Shown piece after piece: positions 50,804 to 58,854 of a DNA stretch of 64,000 nucleotides. The notes below the pieces were generated by a model. The model was not told the origin of the DNA. It did no database searches and saw only the letters and a list, made by a program, of their open reading frames with translations. Position 1 is the stretch's first letter. Every line of letters begins with the position of its first letter. The stretch lies in the NCBI GenBank assembly GCA_965277275.1, contig CBDICG010000001.1, positions 1,111,184 through 1,175,183 of the forward strand. Direction: 5' to 3'. The position numbers and the translations under genes were made by a program. The stretch comes from HLUCCA09 sp965277275. Lineage in GTDB: Bacteria > Pseudomonadota > Alphaproteobacteria > Rhodobacterales > Rhodobacteraceae.

Positions 50804-52312
50804 GTGATATTGATGGAAAGTGTATCGAAGATCCGTCGTTGGATATTGGTTGAGGGTCGCAGCATCCGATCTGTGGCGCGGGCAACCGGTTTGTCGCGGA
50901 ACACGGTGAAGAAGTATCTGAAGGACGACAGTCCACCGAGCTATCAGCGGCAAGCGCCACCGACCCGGCATAAGCTGTGCGATGGATTTGATGCGCGGCT
51001 CCAAGAGCTTTTCGAGCAGGATCACAAGCGCCCGCGCCGGGAGCGGCGGACGGCCACGAAGCTTTACGAACAGCTCGTCTCGGAAGGGTATACTGGGTCC
51101 TATTCTCCGGTTCAGCGATTTATCCGAGACCTCAAACGTGCCGATGCTGGATCGGGAGAGGCGTTTATCCCCCTGCATTTTGCTGCCGGTGATGCGCTCC
51201 AGTTTGACTGGAGCGAAGAGCGCGTTGTTCTCGGTGGTGTCGAGCAGAAGGTAAAGGTTGCCCACTTCCGCCTGTGCCATAGTCGCAAACCTTTTGTCGT
51301 AGCCTATCCCGGCGAGAGCCAAGAAATGGTGTTGGATGCCTTTGTACGGGCGCTGTCCTTCTACGGCGGGGTTCCGCGACGGGTGATCATCGACAATCCC
51401 AAAACGATGGTGACCTATGTCTCCCGCTCGAAGGACCGAGTGTTCCATCCCCGGTTCCTGGCATTGATGAACCACTATGTAATGGAGCCGGTTGCCTGCA
51501 CCCCCGCGTCGGGTTGGGAGAAAGGTCAGGTGGAGAACCAGGTCCATTTTTTACGAGGCCGATTGTTTGTTCCCATGCCAGCTTTTGATGATCTGGATGG
51601 GCTGAACAACTGGTTGCGTCTGCGCTGCGAGGAATTGGCAAGCCGCGCCCACCCTGAACAATCGTCCCGCACGATTGCGGAGGTTTTTGAAGATGAGCGC
51701 GCCGAGCTGCGCCCCCTGGGGCGGGCTTTTGATGGCTACGTGGAAAAGACGGTGCGGGTCCGTTCCACCTGCCTGGTTCAATATGCCAGCAATCGCTATA
51801 GCGTGCCTTCCCGGTTTGCAGGCCAGCATGTCTCCTTGCGCGCCTATGCGAGCCGGATCGTGCTGGTGTCAGGCCAGGACGTTATTGCCGAGCACAAGCG
51901 TCGCTTCACCCGCAACGTCAGCTACTTTGAACCTTGGCATTATGTTCCTCTACTGGATCGCAAGCCCGGCGCTCTGCGCGACGGCGCCCCTTTTGTGGAC
52001 TGGCAACTGCCTGAGGCCATGCATCGGATCAGGGAGCATTACATGGCTGGCAAAGGCGGGGACCGGGAGTTCGTCGATCTGCTTCTACTGGCCCAGGACC
52101 ACGGGATCGAGGTGGTGGAGACGGCCTGCGAACTGGCAGTTGAACAAAACACGTTGCGCCTTCCTGCCATCACCAATCTGATCAACCAGTTGGTGGAGCC
52201 AATCATCACGCCGTTGAATGAGGGCAATGTCTATCCGCAGCTGACCGTGCGGCCCGAGGCCGACTGCAAGCGCTATGAGGCGCTCTGCTCGGCCGAGGAG
52301 GCTGCCGCATGA
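50804..52312 (+). CDS. istA: IS21-family transposase
   Basis: A 502-residue DDE recombinase. An N-terminal helix-turn-helix (SIRSVARATGLSRNTVKKYL, residues 20-39) binds the ends. The catalytic triad is Asp135 (QFDWSEE), Asp197 (VIIDNPK) and Glu244 (GQVENQVHF). The C-terminal part ends SAEEAAA and overlaps istB by four bases. The gene appears intact, so the element may be active. Confidence 0.95.
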   Translation: MILMESVSKIRRWILVEGRSIRSVARATGLSRNTVKKYLKDDSPPSYQRQAPPTRHKLCDGFDARLQELFEQDHKRPRRERRTATKLYEQLVSEGYTGSYSPVQRFIRDLKRADAGSGEAFIPLHFAAGDALQFDWSEERVVLGGVEQKVKVAHFRLCHSRKPFVVAYPGESQEMVLDAFVRALSFYGGVPRRVIIDNPKTMVTYVSRSKDRVFHPRFLALMNHYVMEPVACTPASGWEKGQVENQVHFLRGRLFVPMPAFDDLDGLNNWLRLRCEELASRAHPEQSSRTIAEVFEDERAELRPLGRAFDGYVEKTVRVRSTCLVQYASNRYSVPSRFAGQHVSLRAYASRIVLVSGQDVIAEHKRRFTRNVSYFEPWHYVPLLDRKPGALRDGAPFVDWQLPEAMHRIREHYMAGKGGDREFVDLLLLAQDHGIEVVETACELAVEQNTLRLPAITNLINQLVEPIITPLNEGNVYPQLTVRPEADCKRYEALCSAEEAAA

Positions 52313-53040
52313 ACGCTCTCATCGACCAACTGACCGCCTTGAGGCTGCATGGAATGGCAGCTTGCGCCCATGATTTGCTGTCCGCGCGCAAGCCACCAAG
52401 TCTGACCACAGCGATAAAGCAACTGATCGACGCGGAAACTGTAGAGCGGCGGGTGCGTTCCATCCAGTATCAAATGCGCATCGCGAAGTTCCCCCATCAT
52501 AAGGACTTCGCCACCTTCGATTACGGCGCGGCCGCGGTGAGTAAGGCCCAGATCGAACCCTTCTGCTCGGGTCAGTTCACCGAAGAGGCGCACAACCTCA
52601 TCTTGGTCGGCGGAACCGGGACAGGCAAAACGCACATCGCCATCGCGCTTGGAACCACATTGATCAACAACGGCAAGAAGGTCCGCTTCTTCAACGCGGT
52701 CGATCTGATCAATGCCCTGATCAAGGAACAGGCCGACGGCAATGCCGGGAAGATCATCCGGCAGCTGTCGGCTCTGAATTGCGTCATCATCGACGAGTTG
52801 GGCTACATTCCGTTCCCGAAATCCGGCGGCGCGTTGCTGTTCCACCTGATCAGCAAGCTCTACGAGAAAACCAGCGTCATCATCACCACCAACTTGGAGT
52901 TCGGGGAATGGGTCGCTGTCTTCGGTGATGCCAAGATGACAACTGCGCTCTTGGATCGCGTCACGCACCACTGTGCCATCATCGAAACGGGCAACACGTC
53001 ATATCGCTTCGCTCAGAGCAAAAGTCGCAGAGAAAAATAG
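52309..53040 (+). CDS. istB: IS21-family helper ATPase
   Basis: A 243-residue AAA+ protein of the DnaC/IstB family that regulates IstA target choice. Walker A is GGTGTGKT at 101-108 and Walker B VIIDELGYIPF. It overlaps istA. A GC-rich inverted repeat follows the stop (GCCCCCAGACGGACTCG... about 53058-53102), likely a terminator inside the element. Confidence 0.95.
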   Translation: MNALIDQLTALRLHGMAACAHDLLSARKPPSLTTAIKQLIDAETVERRVRSIQYQMRIAKFPHHKDFATFDYGAAAVSKAQIEPFCSGQFTEEAHNLILVGGTGTGKTHIAIALGTTLINNGKKVRFFNAVDLINALIKEQADGNAGKIIRQLSALNCVIIDELGYIPFPKSGGALLFHLISKLYEKTSVIITTNLEFGEWVAVFGDAKMTTALLDRVTHHCAIIETGNTSYRFAQSKSRREK

Positions 53041-53054
53041 CCGCGTCGCAAGCA

Positions 53055-53104
53055 AAGCCCCCAGACGGACTCGCTATATGAGGGCGGTCCGCCTGGGGGC
53101 TTTG
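53055..53104 (+). terminator. Hairpin after istB
   Basis: AAAGCCCCCAGACGGAC (about 53056-53072) pairs with GTCCGCCTGGGGGCTTT (about 53087-53103) in a long imperfect stem. It follows istB by about 15 bases and ends in TTT, fitting an intrinsic terminator. Confidence 0.65.
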
Positions 53105-53167
53105 GCACCCAATAGGCGGGTCAAAATCAAACGCTGAAACCGGGTCACTTTTAAACGCTCATTGACA

Positions 53168-53176
53168 CTGCGTGGT
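53168..53176. repeat. Right target-site duplication of the IS21 element
   Basis: CTGCGTGGT, matching 50688-50696. Confidence 0.8.
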
Positions 53177-53258
53177 TCGGCAACAGTGCCACGTTGGCGA
53201 GCTGAGACAGCGCATCAGCCACCTTGCGAAGTCGCGAACGGCGCTCCAGCAGACTCAT
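53168..53258 (-). pseudogene. 5' part of the small phage gene split by IS21 element
   Basis: Starts at the ATG at 53258, which overlaps the stop of the spike gene by four bases, and reads MSLLERRSRLRKVADALSQL up to the insertion point. It continues in frame at 50687. Read through the element end it would stop after about 36 codons. Confidence 0.75.
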
Positions 53259-56206
53259 GCCTTGTCCAGCACCCAAATGTTGACCTTGGCCGTCTCGTTT
53301 GGTGCGCCTTCCGCCGTGTAGTCCACCGTGCCAATCGAGATCGCAGACGCGTCTGTCGTGATCTTGTACGCCCAGATGATCGTTGCCGCGCTCCCCGAGA
53401 AGCCGCCGCTCTGCGCGCCGCCGAGCGTTGTGAAGCCCGCCGGAGGCCACAATGCCGCTTCGTCGTGGATTTCAGCGACCGCGTTGGCGTTCTTCATCGA
53501 GTAGGTTGCAACAACGAGCTGCCCTGCCGCCGTGGGCGTGACTGTCGGCCACGTCACCGAATTTGCGTTCGATTCAACAAAGGCGGGCCGGTCGATCTCC
53601 ACCACCGGGTCGGCCAGACCACGGAACACGGCCAACGCAACCGGGTTGGGTCGCGCCGCCGGGTTCACGAACTCGACGCCAGTGTCGGACGTGATGGCCT
53701 TCCGGTAGCCCTGAATCTGCGCGCCATCTCCAGAGGAATACCCGGTCGTGGCGATCAACAGCGTTGTGCCGGTGATCGCGTGGTCGCCGCGCTCTTCGTC
53801 ACTGGCGGACGCTGCGATAATAAGGTCATCAACCGCGAACCCTGCCGGAAGCGCATAGGTCTGCGTGGTGTTCGAATTGATCGTCGACAGAGATGTCCCG
53901 ATAAGCGAAACGGTCACTGCCGACGTGGGCGTTTCCGACTTCGTGTCACTTGCGGCGGAATCCCCCGCAGCGTTGGTCGCGCGGATTTCCACGTCGTATT
54001 CCGTGTCATCCGTGAGCCCGGAGATCGTGAAGCCCACGATGCCGCCGCTGGAGACCCAAGAGCCCCCATCAAGACGGTATTCCACGTCCGTCGTGTAGGT
54101 TGGCACCGTCGTCAGTGTCACCGCCAGATCGCCACCGCTCTCGGCATCCGCAATCGACCAGTCCCCGCTTCCGAACGCTGCCGGAGCGGGTGCGACGAAC
54201 AGCTTGGACGCCCCACGCGATGGCGGGCTTGCCCGGTCATCCCCGCGCAGGTCAACAAGGCTGATCGTGCCCGTGGTCGCATCGCCAAGCACAGAGGAGC
54301 CCGTCAGCGGCGCGTACAGGGCGATTGTGCTGGCCGGAGTGGCGTAGGCTGTCTGGAGGGCTTCCACGGCCCCACTGACCCACTCATGGCGCCCTGTGAA
54401 CCGTGGCGCCCACAATACGGCTGTATCGAAGGGCGCAAAGTTCTCGTGCTCTGAATATCCGCCGGTCGCGTTCGGCGCATAGTACACGTTGTTGACCTCG
54501 CGGACATCTGTCCACGTCCCCGGCAGCCCGTTGAAGTGGTTGTCGAGCCTGTCCGTCCCGAGCGACACGAAAGTGTTGCCCTCGATGATGATCGGTTCGG
54601 CAAGTTTCTGCGTCGGGTTCGGGTTTGTCGAGTGCGACGGGTCGAACTCCATCCACTGGCGCTTTTCGCCATCATCGTTTCCGGTCGCGGCGCTGTTGAT
54701 GAACAGATTGTTGCGCAGGCTGATGGCCCCTGACTTCGATTTCACGGCAAGGTTCGAGTTTGGCACGAAGGTGTGCACGCATTGCAGCACCGTGATATTG
54801 CCGACGCGCGGCTCCTCGTCCGAGCCGGGGTTTGCGTCGATTAGCGCCGCGCCTTCGTTCGTGCACCGCGAGATGACCGCGTCGCCGTTGCGATCGTCGC
54901 CCTCTGTCGGTCGGCCATCGGCAAACCTGATCGTCGGTTGGGCTGCCGTCATGGATTGCAGATCGTCCCAATCCCCAAGGCCGGTCCAGCCCGCATCGCA
55001 GTAGAACTCACACGAGCGAACGCACAGATCCGGGTTTTCGGGGGAGCGCATCGGCCCCTGCCGCTGGCCCTCGGACACGCCCACGCCATGCGGCTGCGTC
55101 GGCAAGTCGATCTCGCGGCAGCCAATCATTGCAAAGCGATCCCGCGTGCCGCTGCCGGGAAGGCCGCGCGGGCGCATCTTCACGAACGTGCCGTACGAGT
55201 AGATGTTCTCCATGCTACACTCGTGAACCGTAAGGCGCCCCTCGACCGAAGACGTATTCGTGTCCCAATCGTAGAGCACGCCTGCGCCCAGGTTTCGGAA
55301 ATCGCAGTTGCTCGCGAGGTAGTAGCCGACATCCCGTCCGCTGATCCCGTTGCCGCCGGAGCCAGCCGTTGCTTGGCTGATGTAGCCGCCTTGGACCTCA
55401 AGGTTTTCCCATACGAACGACTTGCGGTTGATCCACGCGTCGATAGGCGACGAAATCGGCTTGGCGCCAGATCCCCACGCGCCGATGTAGACGAAGTCAT
55501 ACTCATTCCCCACGGTGTTGTTGTGGGCGAGCCCCTCATCCGAGTGCGCAGAGTTGTCGTAGTTTCCCCCGCGCTTGAACAGCACCCGCACCGGGCCGGA
55601 CGTGGGGATAGCGCCGTTGCGCAGCAGCCCCTCCCAATGCGCGAGATCGCTTGTGCTCGTGTAGCCTGTGAGCTGGTAGTTCGATGCAGGGGCCCCGGTG
55701 AAGTCGGCGTCATGTGCGACAACCACCGTGTTGGTCGCATCAAAGACGGTTTCCGGGTCCGCAATGGTGACCACGACCGCCGCTGACGCGCTTTGCGTCA
55801 CCTCCGGGATGATAGTTGTCCGGCGGCGCGCGGTGCATGTGACGGTGTAGGTGCCGGGCTGCTTGAACACGTGCGCGATCTGCTGACCGACACCCTTGTT
55901 CGCGTCCCGATGCTCGGGAAGCATGTTGCCGGGCACCGTGAATGTCTCGCCGTCAACGTCGAACGTCCAGAGATAGTCGACCTCGTGGAACGCCGGATCG
56001 TAAGCGATGCTGTTTGCGGAGACGGTCGAAAAGGTGAAGTTGCTAGGCGCTGCGTAGAACCACACCGCCTCGGGCGCGTACTGCGCAGCGGACGGCGCCC
56101 GGTGCACCGTGATCGACAGTGCCGGTGAGTTGATCGGCGGGCCGGGGGAATCGCCCGCTAGGCCCCGGTTCGGAGCCGCATTGACCAACGACAGCGCAGC
56201 GAGCAT
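53255..56206 (-). CDS. Tail-spike-like protein with PKD, beta-helix and FN3 regions
   Basis: A 983-residue protein. The ATG at 56206 overlaps the stop of the gene upstream (TGATG); the open frame beyond it is Arg-rich shadow. A PKD-like domain lies at about residues 30-145 (VDYLWTFDVDGETFTVPG, HVFKQPGTYTVTCTA). A right-handed beta-helix of the kind found in spikes and polysaccharide lyases covers about 150-600 (GISGRDVGYYLASNCDFRNL, NNLFINSAATGND). A fibronectin type III domain follows at about 660-745 (VEYRLDGGSWVSSGG, TEYDVEIRATNAAGD). Probably binds or cleaves a host surface glycan. The enzymatic activity is not provable. Confidence 0.75.
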   Translation of the reverse strand: MLAALSLVNAAPNRGLAGDSPGPPINSPALSITVHRAPSAAQYAPEAVWFYAAPSNFTFSTVSANSIAYDPAFHEVDYLWTFDVDGETFTVPGNMLPEHRDANKGVGQQIAHVFKQPGTYTVTCTARRRTTIIPEVTQSASAAVVVTIADPETVFDATNTVVVAHDADFTGAPASNYQLTGYTSTSDLAHWEGLLRNGAIPTSGPVRVLFKRGGNYDNSAHSDEGLAHNNTVGNEYDFVYIGAWGSGAKPISSPIDAWINRKSFVWENLEVQGGYISQATAGSGGNGISGRDVGYYLASNCDFRNLGAGVLYDWDTNTSSVEGRLTVHECSMENIYSYGTFVKMRPRGLPGSGTRDRFAMIGCREIDLPTQPHGVGVSEGQRQGPMRSPENPDLCVRSCEFYCDAGWTGLGDWDDLQSMTAAQPTIRFADGRPTEGDDRNGDAVISRCTNEGAALIDANPGSDEEPRVGNITVLQCVHTFVPNSNLAVKSKSGAISLRNNLFINSAATGNDDGEKRQWMEFDPSHSTNPNPTQKLAEPIIIEGNTFVSLGTDRLDNHFNGLPGTWTDVREVNNVYYAPNATGGYSEHENFAPFDTAVLWAPRFTGRHEWVSGAVEALQTAYATPASTIALYAPLTGSSVLGDATTGTISLVDLRGDDRASPPSRGASKLFVAPAPAAFGSGDWSIADAESGGDLAVTLTTVPTYTTDVEYRLDGGSWVSSGGIVGFTISGLTDDTEYDVEIRATNAAGDSAASDTKSETPTSAVTVSLIGTSLSTINSNTTQTYALPAGFAVDDLIIAASASDEERGDHAITGTTLLIATTGYSSGDGAQIQGYRKAITSDTGVEFVNPAARPNPVALAVFRGLADPVVEIDRPAFVESNANSVTWPTVTPTAAGQLVVATYSMKNANAVAEIHDEAALWPPAGFTTLGGAQSGGFSGSAATIIWAYKITTDASAISIGTVDYTAEGAPNETAKVNIWVLDKA

Positions 56207-56523
56207 CAGAAGAGAGCGGCCAGCTCGGCAACACCAGCGGGAACCGCAGGCCAATGACTGTCGTCCGTCACGTCGGCCACGGCGCCAAGGGTCGGCCACG
56301 TTGCGCGCATCTGCGAAATCCACAGCACCCCGGATCCGAACGTCGTGAGCTGCCCCGCGTCCAGACCGCCCACGGCAATCGCCGCCAGCAAATTGGACTG
56401 CGCCGTTGCGTCGGCCACAGCCTCGATCCGCCGCTTGCATTCAAGCTTCGCAAGGGCGAGCTGCGCGGCCTGCTCGGCGTCCGTCTTTTCCTGCGCCGTG
56501 CGCACTGTCAGCGAGAAAGTCAT
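56206..56523 (-). CDS. Phage tail-fibre-region protein (DUF4376-like)
   Basis: A 105-residue protein. Residues 10-60 are helical and Ala-rich (AEQAAQLALAKLECKRRIEA), and the C-terminus reads MRATWPTLGAVAD and DDSHWPAVPAGV. Such proteins sit next to tail fibres in many phages and may be fibre-assembly chaperones. It overlaps both neighbours by one to four bases. Confidence 0.55.
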   Translation of the reverse strand: MTFSLTVRTAQEKTDAEQAAQLALAKLECKRRIEAVADATAQSNLLAAIAVGGLDAGQLTTFGSGVLWISQMRATWPTLGAVADVTDDSHWPAVPAGVAELAALF

Positions 56524-56834
56524 GCCTTGCGCTCCACCAGATCCGCCAACGCCTCATCCTCAAGGACTACGGTCCAGTCCGTGCGCGTCTGGAACGGCAC
56601 AGCCGTTGCGGTCGAGTACCTGACCCGCAGAGAGTAAAAGAGATCCGAGCCGGTGCGCGTGATCGCGCCGACAAACGCGTGATCGCCGCTCGGCACGCCC
56701 TCGCCACCATCAGGAATGCCCGACAGGTCGAAAGCCTCGCTGTTAACTGTGACCACGCTGCCTGCCGTGCTGACCGTATCGTCAGGCTGCCCCGGCAGGC
56801 CCGCCTGTGGCAGAATCGTGATATTGTGCCGCAT
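56520..56834 (-). CDS. Hypothetical phage tail-region protein
   Basis: A 104-residue beta-rich protein (HNITILPQAGLPGQPDDTVS, SLRVRYSTATAVPFQTRTDW). Its stop overlaps the next start by four bases and its start shares a base with the upstream stop. No family is recognised. Confidence 0.55.
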   Translation of the reverse strand: MRHNITILPQAGLPGQPDDTVSTAGSVVTVNSEAFDLSGIPDGGEGVPSGDHAFVGAITRTGSDLFYSLRVRYSTATAVPFQTRTDWTVVLEDEALADLVERKA

Positions 56835-57919
56835 TACCAGACCCCAAAGGCTGTGAATGTTTTGTCACGGGCCCCTGCCGCAGTTGTCGACCCGTCGTTT
56901 ACGTTGAACAGCTCCCAATCCACGGCGGCCAGGCTGGGCTGTTCCAAGCCCACATGGATTTTTGCAGGCGTCGACGGGCCGAAGCAGGTACAGTCAACGT
57001 AATAGATGGCCGTGAAAGCCGCCGGGAATGTCCATGTCCCAGAGACCCCGGTGCCGTCTGCTGTGAAGAAGCACATCTGCCAACGGTTCCACTGCCTGAA
57101 GTATTCTCCGTTTGAGTTGGCCCCGTACTCCGCAAGCGCTCCAGTCGGCCGGGATAGGCCGCCCGCAACGGTGCCGTTCAACGTCGCGGAGTTGTGCACC
57201 ACGTACCAATCGCCCCACGTGGGCGAGCTGCTGAGGCCGGTGCTGCGGCGCCGGAACGTCAGATCGTCGTTGAAATTCGGCGTCCATTCCTGAAAGCAGT
57301 TCGCGCCTGAATACCAAACGCCAAGAACGCCAAACTGAGTTGAGGAAAACGCATCCCAAACGTTCACAAGATCCGGCAGTCCCGTGGTGGTGGTGGACGT
57401 GACCCAGAAGCCCGCAGGAATATCGAAATCGTCCGCCGTGTCGTTGGGCGTTCTTGCCTCGACCAAATCAAGCTGCAACCCACCCGCGCCGCCATATGCG
57501 CCCTGCACAAGCGCCCGCGTTCCCGCCGTGTCGTGCGTGCTCCGCTGGAGGTTCTGGACCGTCACGCCCGCCCAATTCGTGGTGTCTTCGGACGGGTCCG
57601 TCGTTACGCCGCTATGCGTGGTCCGGGCGCGGTATGTGCCCTTGTCAGCCGGGGACCATACCGGGTCACCTGCCGTGTAGCTCGCGCCGCTGATCCACTC
57701 AGTTGCGCCCGCGACGCCAGCCGCGACCGATGCCGAATCTGACGCAGCCTCTGCAATGTCCGCTTCCTGCTCGATGTAGTCCACGGCCTGCTGCACTTCG
57801 GGGACGTGTTCGTCTTGCTGCCACAAAACCCACGCATCGGCCTTGCCCGCGAAGTCATTCCCAGGCTGGTTGCGATTTGGGGCCGGGGGTGGCGAAGTAA
57901 GTGTCGGTTTATCAACCAT
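56834..57919 (-). CDS. Tail fibre protein with pyocin-knob-like domain
   Basis: A 361-residue protein. The N-terminal 60 residues include a helical segment (VPEVQQAVDYIEQEADIAEA). A carbohydrate-binding-like ASYTAGDPVWSPADKGTYRA segment follows. Residues 150-240 resemble a pyocin knob (DFDIPAGFWVTSTTTTGLPD, QEWTPNFNDDLTFRRRS, WGDWYVVHN). The C-terminal domain (FPAAFTAIYYVDCTCFG) resembles the tip domain of gp53-type fibres. Likely a receptor-binding fibre. Confidence 0.7.
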   Translation of the reverse strand: MVDKPTLTSPPPAPNRNQPGNDFAGKADAWVLWQQDEHVPEVQQAVDYIEQEADIAEAASDSASVAAGVAGATEWISGASYTAGDPVWSPADKGTYRARTTHSGVTTDPSEDTTNWAGVTVQNLQRSTHDTAGTRALVQGAYGGAGGLQLDLVEARTPNDTADDFDIPAGFWVTSTTTTGLPDLVNVWDAFSSTQFGVLGVWYSGANCFQEWTPNFNDDLTFRRRSTGLSSSPTWGDWYVVHNSATLNGTVAGGLSRPTGALAEYGANSNGEYFRQWNRWQMCFFTADGTGVSGTWTFPAAFTAIYYVDCTCFGPSTPAKIHVGLEQPSLAAVDWELFNVNDGSTTAAGARDKTFTAFGVW

Positions 57920-58854
57920 CAGACGAGCCCTTTAACCGAAATGGAAACGCTGGAGTTTTTCGCCTCTTGAGAAACGTTGTAGTCATCCAGCCAGCCGTAA
58001 GTGACTGTCCCGAGCGCCGCGACGTTCTCTACCGTGCTCGCATTCGCCATCCAGACGATCGGCGTTGCCCGTAGGCCGTCCAGAATGCCCGCTATGCGCT
58101 GCGAGCCGAGCGTCGGGAAAACGCACTCGAAATTCGTCTCCCGAGAGAACCCACGCACCGTCAACACCGCGTTGCCGAATGCGTCGGTGTTCTTGACGCT
58201 GAAATCCCGCAGGCCAAAATTTGTGCCCGGAACCGTGCGCCCCAGAACCATGAGTCGACCAAGGACTATCTGGCCGACCTTCGCTGTAGAGCCGGTGCGC
58301 GTCAGAATGATTGTTGCCTTGTACCCCTCGTAGCCCGGGAGGTCCTGCACCCCCGGCTGATCGAGGAACAGTTGCTCTGCTGCTTGGTCAAAATTGTCAT
58401 AAAAATACCCATACCAAGTCTCGACTTGCGTTGAGCTGGCGGACGAAAGCGTCTGGTCAAAGACCTGCTGATCGGTGTCGTCAAAAACCTGCACACGGAT
58501 TGTGTCGGCTTCGACATTGAAGAACGCGATCCCCGTTACCAGCGAGGCGAGGCGTATCTCGTAGGAGATACTGTTTGCCTGCGCGACTTGATCTGAAAGC
58601 TTCTGATCGAACGCTTTCCAGCGGTTGGTGGCCCCAAGCTCCGTCCACCATGTGCCGTCGTCTGTCACAGGGTTGCGGTTGCTGTTTCCGCCCTGCGTGC
58701 TCTCATACGTCTTGTGTGTTGTGCCCGTGACTCTGACGATCTGGCCTACGGAATAGGTCGTGCCGCTGTCCCACTCGCCCACGCCATCGGTCTCGGGCAC
58801 GGAAGACGCCTCAAGAGCCGTATCATCGATCACAATCGGCTTAATGATGTTCAT
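57919..58854 (-). CDS. Phage tail-tip protein
   Basis: A 311-residue protein. Residues 25-75 resemble a chitin-binding-type module (WDSGTTYSVGQIVRVTGTTH). The rest is beta-rich (IRVQVFDDTDQQVFDQTLSS, LVLGRTVPGTNFGLRDFS). It lies between the tape measure and the fibre gene, where distal tail proteins are found. No exact family is assigned. Confidence 0.65.
   Translation of the reverse strand: MNIIKPIVIDDTALEASSVPETDGVGEWDSGTTYSVGQIVRVTGTTHKTYESTQGGNSNRNPVTDDGTWWTELGATNRWKAFDQKLSDQVAQANSISYEIRLASLVTGIAFFNVEADTIRVQVFDDTDQQVFDQTLSSASSTQVETWYGYFYDNFDQAAEQLFLDQPGVQDLPGYEGYKATIILTRTGSTAKVGQIVLGRLMVLGRTVPGTNFGLRDFSVKNTDAFGNAVLTVRGFSRETNFECVFPTLGSQRIAGILDGLRATPIVWMANASTVENVAALGTVTYGWLDDYNVSQEAKNSSVSISVKGLV

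Larger units (their letters stand above)
50697..53167 (+). mobile_element. IS21-family insertion sequence
   Basis: A 2471-base element with istA and istB. The left end reads TGTGAATCGGCATGCG and the right end, inverted, TGTCAATGAGCG, both sharing TGT-AAT and a nearby TGACCC. It is flanked by the direct repeat CTGCGTGGT. It sits inside a small phage gene, oriented against it. Confidence 0.9.
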
